A DNA stretch of 19,135 nt. It comes from Clostridiales bacterium. GTDB lineage: Bacteria; Bacillota; Clostridia; Oscillospirales; JAAYXM01. The translations under genes and the position numbers were made by a program. The notes beneath the pieces are model-generated. The model did no database searches and was not told where the DNA came from. It worked only from the letters and a program-made list of their open reading frames with translations. Below, piece after piece: positions 6,878 through 15,143 of the stretch; the stretch's first letter is position 1, and each line of letters opens with the position of its first letter. The stretch lies in NCBI GenBank assembly GCA_012515925.1, contig JAAYXM010000144.1, forward strand, positions 1-19,135, written 5' to 3'.

Positions 6878-9190
6878 TTGAGCAGTTTACAAAAATACAG
6901 GGTGCATGAGGTGGCCAAGGATTTCGGCATTACTTCAAAGGACATTATTCGTATAATGGAAAAATACCTTACCGCACCGAAAACGCATATGCAGGTTTTA
7001 ACCGATGCGGAATTGAACATAATATTTGATGTTATTACTCTCGAAAACCAGGTAGAGAGCTTTGACGAATTAATGTCCGAAACCTATGTTGAGCCGAAGG
7101 CTCCGGAAAAACCTGAAAAAGCAGAGGGGAAAAAGCCGGAGACAAAGCAGAAGGCCGGGGAAAAAGAGCAGGGCGGCGCTGCCGTAAAAGCCGAGACCAA
7201 GAAAAGCACCAAAGAGGTTAAGACACATCATGTCGATATACGCGGGTCCACCGTTGATTTGTCGAAATATGACGACAGAATCGAGAATTTAGTACCCGAA
7301 AAGCTGGAAAACGTAAGCCCGGCCAAGCAGAAAATCAAGCGCGCTCCGGATAAAAAGGCGCACGGCTTCGGCTCAAAACGCCGCATTGAGGAGCAGGAGA
7401 AGCTAAAAAAGCTGCAGCAGCAGGTTATGAAGAAGCCGCAGGTTAAGGTTACGATACCCGACGAGATTTCCGTCGGCGAGCTCGCGCTGAGACTCAAACG
7501 TACGGGCGCGGATGTGGTTAAACAGCTTATCAAGCTCGGGGTTATGGCCTCGGTTTCGCAGGTAATCGATTATGATACCGCGGCGCTCGTTGCCATTGAG
7601 ATGGGCGCGAAGGTCGAAAAAGAGATTATTATAACTATAGAAGACAGGCTGATCGACGTAAGCGAGGATAAGCCCGAGGACCTTGTTTCGCGCGACCCGG
7701 TTGTCGTGGTTATGGGTCATGTAGACCACGGAAAAACCTCGCTGCTTGACGCGGTGCGCAAAACCAACGTGGTCGAGGGCGAGGCCGGCGGCATAACACA
7801 GCATATCGGCGCGTACCGCGTTGAAATAAACGACAGGAAGATTACGTTTCTCGACACGCCGGGGCATGCGGCGTTTACCTCGATGCGCGCGCGCGGCGCG
7901 AAGGTTACGGATATCGCGATATTGGTCGTCGCGGCCGACGACGGCATAATGCCTCAGACAATAGAGGCCATAAACCACGCTAAAGCCGCGAACATCCCGA
8001 TTATCGTCGCGATAAACAAAATGGATAAAGAGGACGCGAATCCGGATCGGATTAAACAGCAGCTTACAGAGCATGAGCTCTTGCCCGAGGAATGGGGCGG
8101 GACCACGATTGTCTGCCCGATATCCGCCAAACGCGGAGACGGTATTGAAAACCTTCTTGAAATGGTGCTTCTGACCGCGGATATGCAGGAGCTTAAGGCG
8201 AACCCCAACCGCAACGCGAACGGCACGGTTATCGAGGCCAAGCTCGATAAGGGGCGCGGCCCCGTCGCCACGCTGCTTGTACAGAACGGCACGCTTAAAT
8301 CCGGCGGTGTTATCCTCGCGGGGACTACCGTCGGCCGTGTCCGCGCCATGTACGACGACAAGGGCAATAAAATCGAGACCGCCGGTCCGGCGGTACCCGT
8401 CGAGATAATCGGGCTTTCCGAGGTCCCGGGCGCGGGAGATCTGTTCCACGCGGTCGAGGACGAACGCATGGCGCGCGAACTGGTTGAGCAGCGCAAATTC
8501 GAGGAAAAGCAGGCGGCGAACAAGCCCGCCGCGCAAAAAGTGTCCCTTGAGGATTTGTTCGATCAAATCCAGCAGGGTCAGGTCAAGGATTTAAATCTGA
8601 TTGTCAAGGCGGACGTGCAGGGCTCCGTTGAGGCGTTATGCGCGTCGCTTGAAAAGCTTACCAACGAGGAAGTCCGCGTTCGCGTAATCCATTCGGGCGT
8701 TGGCGCGATAAACGAATCGGATATAATGCTCGCTTCCGCCTCAAACGCGATTATCATTGGCTTTAACGTGCGCCCGAACAACACCGCCCGCGAGGACGCG
8801 GAGCGGCAGAATATCGACTTGCGCCTGTACCGTATCATATATGACTGTATCGAGGAAATCCAGGCGGCTATGAAGGGAATGCTTGCCCCGAAATTCAAGG
8901 AGCAGGTATTCGGACACGCCGAGATCCGGCAGATTTTCAAGGCGTCGAAAATCGGCACTATCGCGGGCTGCTATGTGCAGGACGGTAAGATTTCAAGAAA
9001 CACCAAAATCCGCATTATACGCGACGGCATCGTTGTTCACGAGGGCGAGCTTGCCTCGCTCAAGAGGTTCAAGGATGATGTAAAAGAGGTACAAAGCGGG
9101 TTTGAGTGCGGCCTGAATATCGATAATTACAACGATATAAAAGAGGGAGATATTATAGAAGCCTTCGATATGGTAGAGGTAACCGAATAA
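6878..9190 (+). CDS. infB: Translation initiation factor IF-2
   Basis: IF-2 is the GTPase that brings initiator fMet-tRNA to the 30S subunit and promotes subunit joining. With the TTG start it has 770 residues. Order: first IF2_N helical domain (KYRVHEVAKDFGI, about 5-17), Lys/Glu-rich linker (about 70-190), second IF2_N domain (about 200-255), G domain (about 272-440), domain II, long helix with coiled-coil character, domain III and the fMet-tRNA-binding domain IV. GTPase motifs are intact: GHVDHGKT (280-287), DTPGH (326-330), NKMD (380-383) and SAK. A 64-nt gap separates it from ylxQ, the largest gap inside the operon. No internal start is obvious. Confidence 0.97.
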   Translation: MSSLQKYRVHEVAKDFGITSKDIIRIMEKYLTAPKTHMQVLTDAELNIIFDVITLENQVESFDELMSETYVEPKAPEKPEKAEGKKPETKQKAGEKEQGGAAVKAETKKSTKEVKTHHVDIRGSTVDLSKYDDRIENLVPEKLENVSPAKQKIKRAPDKKAHGFGSKRRIEEQEKLKKLQQQVMKKPQVKVTIPDEISVGELALRLKRTGADVVKQLIKLGVMASVSQVIDYDTAALVAIEMGAKVEKEIIITIEDRLIDVSEDKPEDLVSRDPVVVVMGHVDHGKTSLLDAVRKTNVVEGEAGGITQHIGAYRVEINDRKITFLDTPGHAAFTSMRARGAKVTDIAILVVAADDGIMPQTIEAINHAKAANIPIIVAINKMDKEDANPDRIKQQLTEHELLPEEWGGTTIVCPISAKRGDGIENLLEMVLLTADMQELKANPNRNANGTVIEAKLDKGRGPVATLLVQNGTLKSGGVILAGTTVGRVRAMYDDKGNKIETAGPAVPVEIIGLSEVPGAGDLFHAVEDERMARELVEQRKFEEKQAANKPAAQKVSLEDLFDQIQQGQVKDLNLIVKADVQGSVEALCASLEKLTNEEVRVRVIHSGVGAINESDIMLASASNAIIIGFNVRPNNTAREDAERQNIDLRLYRIIYDCIEEIQAAMKGMLAPKFKEQVFGHAEIRQIFKASKIGTIAGCYVQDGKISRNTKIRIIRDGIVVHEGELASLKRFKDDVKEVQSGFECGLNIDNYNDIKEGDIIEAFDMVEVTE

Positions 9191-9217
9191 TTTTTAAAAG
9201 AACGGAGTTGTGATACA

Positions 9218-9580
9218 TTGGGCGGTTCGAGACTTGACAGGATAAACGAAGAAATCATGCGCGAGCTCTCGGCTTTGATTCGCAGGCTTAAGGACCCGCG
9301 CGTGCAGGGGCTTGTGAGCGTTACCCATGTTGAAACAACTCCGGATATGCGTTACGCGAAGGTATTTATATCCTGCTTCGGTGACGACAGGCAAGCCGAA
9401 AGCTGCGTCAAGGGCTTATCCTCCGCGGCGGGCTTTCTGCGCCGTGAGTTGGGCGCGTCTCTCAAGCTTCGGTATACGCCCGAGCTGATTTTCAAAACCG
9501 ACAATTCGATTAACAGGGCGTTCGGTATCATGGAGCTCATGAATAAAATAGCTCCCGATAAGGAGGCTCATGATGGTTAA
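9218..9580 (+). CDS. rbfA: 30S ribosome-binding factor RbfA
   Basis: RbfA is a small KH-like protein needed for 30S maturation, 16S 5'-end processing and cold adaptation. The 120 residues begin MGGSRLDRINEEIMREL from a TTG at 9218, 10 nt after GGAG. KDPRVQGLVSVTHVETTPDM and YAKVFISCFG (about 27-56) and the terminal RYTPELIFKTDNS (about 88-100) are family hallmarks. It follows infB by 27 nt, and its last 8 nt overlap the start of nrnA. Confidence 0.95.
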   Translation: MGGSRLDRINEEIMRELSALIRRLKDPRVQGLVSVTHVETTPDMRYAKVFISCFGDDRQAESCVKGLSSAAGFLRRELGASLKLRYTPELIFKTDNSINRAFGIMELMNKIAPDKEAHDG

Positions 9581-10565
9581 TCTGTGCGTTCAGACGGTTG
9601 ACGAGGCGTCAAAGTACCTTGCTTCGCGGAACAACATCCTGATTATCACTCATAAAAGCCCCGACGGGGATACCGTGGGCAGCGCGGCCGCCTTATGTCT
9701 CGCGTTAAGAAGCCTCGGGAAAAACGTGTACCTGTTCGGAAACCGCGGCTTTACGAAAAACCAAAACGCGTATATAAAATCTCTGTGCGCGGGCGAGGAT
9801 TTTACGCCGGAATGCGTTTGCGCGGTTGATATCGCGGATATAAAGCTGCTTCCGGGCGGCGCGGAAATATACGTGGACAGGATTGATATCGCCATCGACC
9901 ACCACCTGTCGCACAAGAGCTTCGCGAAGCGCCTGATTCTTGACACTAATGCCGCGGCGTGCGGCGAGATAGTATATAAGATTATTAAGAATCTGGGAAT
10001 ACCGATAACCGCCGAAATCGCGGAAGCGCTGTATGTCGCGGTTTCGACGGATACAAGCTGCTTTTTAAATTCCAACACGACGGCGGAGACTCATCGGATA
10101 GCGGCGGAGCTGCTTTCGCACCCGTTTGACTTTGCGCGTGTAAACCGCGAGTTCTTTATCGTGAAGTCAAGGGAACGGCTCGATATCGAAACCCGGCTGC
10201 TGTCGGGAATGCGGTTTTATATGGGCGGCAAGGTGGCCGTTATCGTGATAACGCATGATATGCTCCGGGAAACCCAGGCGGACGAGGATGACCTGAATAA
10301 TATCGCCGCGCTCGCGCGGAGTGTCGCGGGCGTTGAGCTCGGTATACTTATACGCGAACGCGAGGAGAACGAATGCAAGGTCTCCATGCGCTCGTCCGAG
10401 AAAATAGACGTCGCTAAGCTCTGCGAAAGGTTTGACGGCGGCGGGCACTCGCGAGCGGCGGGCTGCACGGTAAAGCTGCCATGCCAGGAAACCGAGAAAA
10501 CGCTGATTGAAGCTCTTAAGGAATACCCGATGTTCGCGGAGGACACCGAGGAGCTTACCGTATGA
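9573..10565 (+). CDS. nrnA: DHH-family bifunctional oligoribonuclease/pAp phosphatase
   Basis: NrnA degrades 2-5-nt RNAs and dephosphorylates 3',5'-adenosine bisphosphate using Mn in the cytoplasm. The 330-residue protein has the DHH catalytic domain followed by DHHA1. Metal-binding residues are visible: His27, Asp31 and Asp33 (KSPDGDTVGS), the Asp in CAVDIAD (about 86-88), and Asp109-His110-His111. The DHHA1 RNA-binding loop GGGHSRAAG is at 289-297. Two ATGs are adjacent (9570 and 9573); AGGAGG at 9561-9566 gives a normal 6-nt spacing only to the second. Location between rbfA and truB is usual in Firmicutes and fits RNA turnover linked to translation. Confidence 0.93.
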   Translation: MVNLCVQTVDEASKYLASRNNILIITHKSPDGDTVGSAAALCLALRSLGKNVYLFGNRGFTKNQNAYIKSLCAGEDFTPECVCAVDIADIKLLPGGAEIYVDRIDIAIDHHLSHKSFAKRLILDTNAAACGEIVYKIIKNLGIPITAEIAEALYVAVSTDTSCFLNSNTTAETHRIAAELLSHPFDFARVNREFFIVKSRERLDIETRLLSGMRFYMGGKVAVIVITHDMLRETQADEDDLNNIAALARSVAGVELGILIREREENECKVSMRSSEKIDVAKLCERFDGGGHSRAAGCTVKLPCQETEKTLIEALKEYPMFAEDTEELTV

Positions 10566-11422
10566 ACGCCATAGCGGTTGTGGACAAGCCCGGAGGGCTT
10601 ACGTCACATGACGTTGTCGCGCGGATTCGGCGGATTTATAATATCCGGCGGGTCGGACACGCGGGCACGCTTGACCCTATCGCGACGGGTGTGCTGCCCG
10701 TGTTTTTGGGACGGGCTACGCGCGCGTGCGAATTCGCCGCGGCGGACAACAAGGTTTATTCGGCAAGGCTGCTACTCGGGGTTTCCACGGATACGCAGGA
10801 TATTACCGGGGAAATAATCTCAAAAAAGCCTGTGGACGTATCCCGGGACGAGGTTGAAAGCGCCGCGCGGCGCTTTCTGGGTGAAATACGGCAAATTCCG
10901 CCGATGTATTCGGCAATCAAGGTAAACGGGCAGAAACTGTACGAGCTCGCGCGTCAGGGCGTTGAGATAAAGCGCGAGCCGCGAAGCGTAAAAATCCATG
11001 AAATATCCGTTTCCCGGGTGGACGAGGCGCGCTATGATCTGACCGTGTCATGCTCAAAGGGCACCTACATACGCGCACTGTGCGCTGATATCGGCGACGC
11101 TCTCGGCTGCGGCGGGACAATGGAGGCGCTTCGGCGGATTCGTTCGGGCGTATTTGGCATAGAACAGGCAAGGACGTTGGAGCGGATTTCCGAAAACCCG
11201 GAGGACGGACTGTTACCGGTGGATTATTTATTCCGTGAATATCCGCGCGTTACGCTTAATGAAATACTCGAAAAAAAGGCGCGAAACGGCGCACCCGTGC
11301 CGTTTGACGCGAAGCCCGGCGAAACATACAGGGTTTATTCGGAAAAAGGCGAGTTTCTTATGCTCGCCCGTGGCGAGGAAAACTATCTTAAAACCATAAA
11401 AAGCTTTTTTGACGTGGGATAG
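10562..11422 (+). CDS. truB: tRNA pseudouridine-55 synthase
   Basis: TruB converts U55 of the T-loop in tRNA to pseudouridine and acts as a tRNA-folding chaperone. The 286 residues carry the catalytic motif GHAGTLDPIATGVL with Asp38 as nucleophile, the KVYSARLLLGVSTDTQD segment (about 64-80), IPPMYSAIKVNGQKLYELAR (about 113-132) and the thumb-side GTYIRALCADIG (about 169-180). The C-terminus has a short PUA-like remnant. The ATG overlaps the nrnA stop (ATGA), indicating coupling; ribF begins 14 nt downstream. Confidence 0.96.
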   Translation: MNAIAVVDKPGGLTSHDVVARIRRIYNIRRVGHAGTLDPIATGVLPVFLGRATRACEFAAADNKVYSARLLLGVSTDTQDITGEIISKKPVDVSRDEVESAARRFLGEIRQIPPMYSAIKVNGQKLYELARQGVEIKREPRSVKIHEISVSRVDEARYDLTVSCSKGTYIRALCADIGDALGCGGTMEALRRIRSGVFGIEQARTLERISENPEDGLLPVDYLFREYPRVTLNEILEKKARNGAPVPFDAKPGETYRVYSEKGEFLMLARGEENYLKTIKSFFDVG

Positions 11423-11428
11423 AGGAGG
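11421..11428 (+). promoter_or_regulatory. ribF: Ribosome binding site fixing the TTG start of ribF
   Basis: AGAGGAGG overlaps the truB stop and lies 8 nt before TTG 11437, a near-perfect site that fixes the start codon. Confidence 0.8.
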
Positions 11429-11436
11429 CACAGCAT

Positions 11437-12324
11437 TTGCGAAAAAGGGTTATAGCTCTGGGCTTTTTCGACGGCGTTCATCTGGGACACGGCGCGCTGC
11501 TGTCGCGCACCGCGGCTCTCGCGAAAGAAAACGGATTTACCTCCGCGGCGCTGACGTTTGAGGAGCACCCGCTGCAAACGCTTAAAAAAGAGCCCGTGCC
11601 GCTTATCAATACGACAAGTGAGCGGGTCGGGCTGATTAAACGGCTGTATGACATAGAAGAGGTACTGCTCTGCGATTTTGATATAAGCTTTTCCCGCCTT
11701 TCCTGCGCGGAGTTTGTCAGGAAAATACTGATTGATAAGTATAACGCGGCACATGTGGTCGCGGGTTATGACTACAGGTTCGGCCAAAACGCCGCGGGCG
11801 GCTCGAATGAGCTTAAACGCCTTTGCGAGGAATACGGGTTAGGCGTCAGCATAATAGAAAAAATCGAGCTTTCCGGGATAACCGTAAGCTCGACATATAT
11901 AAGAAAGCTGATATCGGACGGCGACATGCGGCGCGCCGCAAGATTCTTAGGACATCCGCACTGCATGGAGGGCGAAGTTCTGCACGGGCATAAGATAGGT
12001 ACAAAGCTCGGCATTCCCACAATAAACCTTAAGTTTGAGGAGAACATACAGATTCCGCGCCTCGGAGTGTATGTCACAAGCGTCGCGCTTGAAAACGAAA
12101 CCCGCCGCGGCGCGACAAGCGTAGGAATTCGCCCCACGGTTTGCGATAACGGGGCAATCAGCGTCGAAACGCATATTATTGACTATAACGCGGAGCTTTA
12201 CGGCAAGCGTGTCAGGATAGATTTTCTCGACTATCTGCGAGAGGAAATACGCTTTAACTCGATTGAGGAATTAAAGGAGCGGATATACCGCGATATCGAC
12301 GCCGCAAGAAAATATACGGACTGA
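11437..12324 (+). CDS. ribF: Bifunctional riboflavin kinase/FAD synthetase
   Basis: RibF phosphorylates riboflavin to FMN and adenylates FMN to FAD. The 295 residues include the N-terminal nucleotidyltransferase with GFFDGVHLGH (9-18) and the YDYRFGQNAAGG segment (about 110-121), then the C-terminal kinase domain (about 175-290) with KLGIPTIN (190-197, canonical PTAN replaced by PTIN), GVYVT, and SVGIRPT followed by the ETHI segment that carries the catalytic Glu. The start is a TTG at 11437 with AGAGGAGG 8 nt before. It is the last gene of the nusA operon; the hairpin at 12329-12356 follows the stop. No FMN riboswitch precedes it. Confidence 0.95.
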   Translation: MRKRVIALGFFDGVHLGHGALLSRTAALAKENGFTSAALTFEEHPLQTLKKEPVPLINTTSERVGLIKRLYDIEEVLLCDFDISFSRLSCAEFVRKILIDKYNAAHVVAGYDYRFGQNAAGGSNELKRLCEEYGLGVSIIEKIELSGITVSSTYIRKLISDGDMRRAARFLGHPHCMEGEVLHGHKIGTKLGIPTINLKFEENIQIPRLGVYVTSVALENETRRGATSVGIRPTVCDNGAISVETHIIDYNAELYGKRVRIDFLDYLREEIRFNSIEELKERIYRDIDAARKYTD

Positions 12325-12328
12325 ATAC

Positions 12329-12356
12329 ATCGGGCGCGCCGGACGGCGCGCCCGAT
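12329..12356. terminator. Hairpin between convergent operons, probable bidirectional terminator
   Basis: ATCGGGCGCGCC (12329-12340) and GGCGCGCCCGAT (12345-12356) form a perfect 12-bp stem with a 4-nt loop, between the ribF stop and the stop of the leftward glycosylase gene. A true T-run is missing on both sides, so it is a strong hairpin but an imperfect intrinsic terminator. Confidence 0.6.
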
Positions 12357-12357
12357 A

Positions 12358-12843
12358 CTAATTATTCAGTATCACCTTATATGCTTCAATCAGAGCTTCA
12401 AGTGAAAGCCGGCAGTTTGCGGGACTTGTCGAGGGAAGGCAAACCGCCGGTCTTTTTGTGTCCTTAAGGCAGTATTTGTTATACAGCCGAAACGCGGCAC
12501 TGCCCGTCGTGTATATCGCGCGGATATCGCAGGCGGATAATATAACTCCGATGTTATTCGCGACGGGCTCCCTTATGCTCGCGTCGCTCGCGCCTGAAAT
12601 CCGGCAGGAGCTCAGTACGTCCCAAAGCGCGATTCTGTTTTCAAGCATAAGCGCGCGCTTTTCCGCGTTTGTGACCGGAACCTGCGAGTTAAAAAGCGCG
12701 GCCATGACGCGCCAGAAACGGTTTTGCGGGTGGGAATAGTAGAAGCCCGCCTCGCGGGATTTCGGCGAGGGAATCGTGCCGAGCATCAGAATTCCTGAGC
12801 TTTTATCGTATACGGGCGGGATTTCGTGATATACCGTATCCAT
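12358..12843 (-). CDS. Hypoxanthine-DNA glycosylase (UDG superfamily, family 6)
   Basis: This 161-residue protein matches the DNA-deoxyinosine glycosylase group of the uracil-DNA glycosylase superfamily, which removes deaminated adenine (hypoxanthine) to start base-excision repair. The first catalytic motif is GTIPSPKSREAGFYYSHPQN (22-41) with Asn41 as the candidate catalytic residue, followed by RFW. The last motif, LPSTSPAN (136-143), is the expected substrate-binding loop. IALWDVLSSC (71-80) is also a superfamily strand. It starts with ATG 5 nt after the lipoprotein stop without a strong ribosome site, so it probably depends on translational coupling as the last gene of the dnaD operon. 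Related Mug/TDG-type enzymes are an alternative but fit less well. Confidence 0.85.
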   Translation of the reverse strand: MDTVYHEIPPVYDKSSGILMLGTIPSPKSREAGFYYSHPQNRFWRVMAALFNSQVPVTNAEKRALMLENRIALWDVLSSCRISGASDASIREPVANNIGVILSACDIRAIYTTGSAAFRLYNKYCLKDTKRPAVCLPSTSPANCRLSLEALIEAYKVILNN

Positions 12844-12848
12844 TAAAA

Positions 12849-13850
12849 CTACTTTGTAGGCAGGACGGCAGTCGCGGTTTTGAAGTTTTCGCCCGCCGTT
12901 TCCAAATCGTCGTTTGTCGCGTTAAGTGTTACAAAAGCGAATTCGTCCCTGAAACCCGTGTATTTTTCGCCGAGAAGCTCTATAATCCGCTTGCCCTCCG
13001 CAATACGCGCGGCCTCGTCGGATATCGGGGTGTCGGTGCGGTAGGTGACAAGCGGGATAACACCCTTTTCCTCATCGTTTCCAAGGCCGACGACGTAGAT
13101 TTTTACATTCGGAAGCTCGGGGAAGCTAAGCGGCAGCGTCAATGTATTCGAAAACTCCTGCCCGATTTCTTCATAAGTGGTCTTCATATCGTCAAAGTCC
13201 GCGTATTTCAGAATCCTGCCCGGCTGGATGATGTTAAACATCATCTCGGCGTAAATATACGCGGGCAGAACCTTTCCTTCACCGAACAGGTCCTTCGCGA
13301 GCTTATGGTAGTCCTGCGCGGGCTTGCCGTTGTATTTATAATCGCTTATGTCAATCCACATTATTTTCCATGAGTTTTCCGTTTTCGCGGCTATAAGCGT
13401 CACCATGCCCGATATTTTTTCGTTGTCCGACGCGTACATTGTGATATAGATTTCACTGTTTTTCGGATATATTTCGATATAGCTTTCCGAGGTGTTGTCC
13501 TTATATACCCTGACAAGCTCATCGGAGACCTTGATGTTTTTGATATAGTACTCGTCGTATTTTACGAACGGGTTTTTATTTTGCTCTTTCCTGTCCTCGA
13601 AATACATTTTAAGCTCGGATTCGCTTGCCGAAAAACTCTCGTCCTTAAGCTTCATGATTTCTGTAACGTCCGTGTCCGAAAGCGCTTTTTCGAACGCCCC
13701 GGTAATTTTATCAAGCTCGGCGCGGGTCTCGGCGCTCATCTTATCGTTGTCCGCGAAAACGCGCGGCTCGCCTGCCTGTTTGCAGGAGGCAAGATGCGCG
13801 GTTTGTAAGATAAGGACAAAAATAATAATCAGTCTAAGAGTTTTTTTCAA
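12849..13850 (-). CDS. Hypothetical lipoprotein
   Basis: I do not recognise this 333-residue protein. It has a lipoprotein signal: MKKTLRL, a hydrophobic stretch and the lipobox LASC with Cys23, so the mature protein should be anchored on the outer face of the membrane. Residues about 35-60 are helical. Residues 75-175 form alternating beta strands ending in SWKIMWIDIS, resembling an NTF2/SnoaL-like cone fold. A second region (180-330) includes VKIYVVGLGND and a final FAFVTLNATND strand. No catalytic motif is evident. The start is a TTG at 13850 with AAAGG roughly 11 nt upstream, only moderately convincing. It follows the D,D-carboxypeptidase gene by 21 nt in the same operon, which suggests but does not show a cell-envelope role. 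Confidence 0.75.
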   Translation of the reverse strand: MKKTLRLIIIFVLILQTAHLASCKQAGEPRVFADNDKMSAETRAELDKITGAFEKALSDTDVTEIMKLKDESFSASESELKMYFEDRKEQNKNPFVKYDEYYIKNIKVSDELVRVYKDNTSESYIEIYPKNSEIYITMYASDNEKISGMVTLIAAKTENSWKIMWIDISDYKYNGKPAQDYHKLAKDLFGEGKVLPAYIYAEMMFNIIQPGRILKYADFDDMKTTYEEIGQEFSNTLTLPLSFPELPNVKIYVVGLGNDEEKGVIPLVTYRTDTPISDEAARIAEGKRIIELLGEKYTGFRDEFAFVTLNATNDDLETAGENFKTATAVLPTK

Positions 13851-13871
13851 ATTTATCAGACCTTTCGGGTT

Positions 13872-15128
13872 TTATCTGCGCCGTCTTCTCCTGCGGCGGC
13901 GGCGTCTCGCGATAATAATGCTTCGCCTTATATATAAAACAATAAGCAGCAGTATGATTAAGCCTATAAGAATGCCCGCGATTATTCCGATGACTTTTAG
14001 TATCTTTACAAGAATGTCAAGCCATGAGGGTTTTTCCGGAATACTCGTCTCGCTCATCGCCGTGACGGTCTCGGGGACTTCCGCGTCAAACCCTCCGAGA
14101 ACAGGGTACATGCCCGGGATTTCGTTTTTAAGCGAAAGTGCAACCCGCCCGTCGGACAGCTCAAATCCTATATCACTCTTGTCAACCGAGCTTAAAACGC
14201 TTACGGTAACGCCGTCCTCCGGTACGGTCAAACCGGGGTCAATCAGCTTGTCTTTAATTTCGCTTTCCGTAAACGTGATATTCTTAAACTCGTCAAAGCC
14301 GTAATCCAGAAGCTTTATCGTATCCTTGTACTTGTCGTTTACGCGAGGGCTTTTCATAACCACCGCTATGAGCTTTCTGCCGTTTCGTTCCGCCGCCGTG
14401 ACAAGCGTATACAGCGCGACGGTCGTATATCCCGCCTTGCCGCCGATTATCCCGTCGTACTTAAACTCGTTATTGCCGATCATGCTGTGCTGGTTCGCGA
14501 ATGGCCTTGACTCGGGTTGCTTGTTGTTCGGCGGCATCTCGTAGGTGAACGTGCCGAAGAGCTTTGTGAAAACCGGATTTTTAAGCGCGTAGCGAGTAAT
14601 CATCGCCATGTCGTACGCGGTCGTATAATGCTCCGGGTCCTTTAAACCGTTCGCGTTGTTAAAACGCGTGTTTATAGCGCCCGCGCGGCGCGCGGTTTCC
14701 GTCATAAGCTTCGCGAACTCTTCGATAGTGCCGCTCACATGCTCCGCGATACCGTTGCACGCGTCGTTCGCCGACATAAGCATCGCCGCGTGCAGCGCGT
14801 CGTTTAGCGTAAGCTGCTCACCCGGCACCAGTGATATATGCGAGGCGTCGCGCCCTACGCTGAAAACCGCGTTGTCCGACATCGTGATAACATCGGACAA
14901 ATCCGCGTTTTCCAAAGCCACGATACAGGTCGCGATTTTCGTAATGCTCGCCGGGTACATCTTGGTGTGCATACTTTTTTCAAACAGCACCTGTCCCGTT
15001 TCGGCGTCCATAAGACACGCGGCCTCGGATATCAGACTTTCGGGATTCAAGGCTTCGGCGCTTACGTCAGGTATGAGGTTTATCAGAAGAATTAATACTA
15101 TGAGTAATATACTAGCTCTTTTTAACAT
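13872..15128 (-). CDS. D-alanyl-D-alanine carboxypeptidase (DacA/DacF type) with poly-Arg tail
   Basis: A low-molecular-weight penicillin-binding protein that removes the terminal D-Ala from peptidoglycan stem peptides outside the membrane. The 418 residues show a signal peptide (1-24), a transpeptidase-fold S11 domain (about 27-265) with SITK (Ser61, Lys64) and SAN (119-121), a beta-rich domain (about 265-345), a single membrane span (about 365-392), and a tail ending in 11 consecutive arginines. The third active-site motif reads KAG (231-233, in GGKAGYT) instead of KTG. The start is taken at ATG 15128 with GGGAG 5 nt upstream; a TTG at 15140 precedes that ribosome site. The gene lies 15 nt after the dnaI-like gene. 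Activity is expected to be retained, but the substituted Thr is worth noting. Confidence 0.92.
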   Translation of the reverse strand: MLKRASILLIVLILLINLIPDVSAEALNPESLISEAACLMDAETGQVLFEKSMHTKMYPASITKIATCIVALENADLSDVITMSDNAVFSVGRDASHISLVPGEQLTLNDALHAAMLMSANDACNGIAEHVSGTIEEFAKLMTETARRAGAINTRFNNANGLKDPEHYTTAYDMAMITRYALKNPVFTKLFGTFTYEMPPNNKQPESRPFANQHSMIGNNEFKYDGIIGGKAGYTTVALYTLVTAAERNGRKLIAVVMKSPRVNDKYKDTIKLLDYGFDEFKNITFTESEIKDKLIDPGLTVPEDGVTVSVLSSVDKSDIGFELSDGRVALSLKNEIPGMYPVLGGFDAEVPETVTAMSETSIPEKPSWLDILVKILKVIGIIAGILIGLIILLLIVLYIRRSIIIARRRRRRRRRRR

Positions 15129-15143
15129 TTTGGCTCCCAAATA

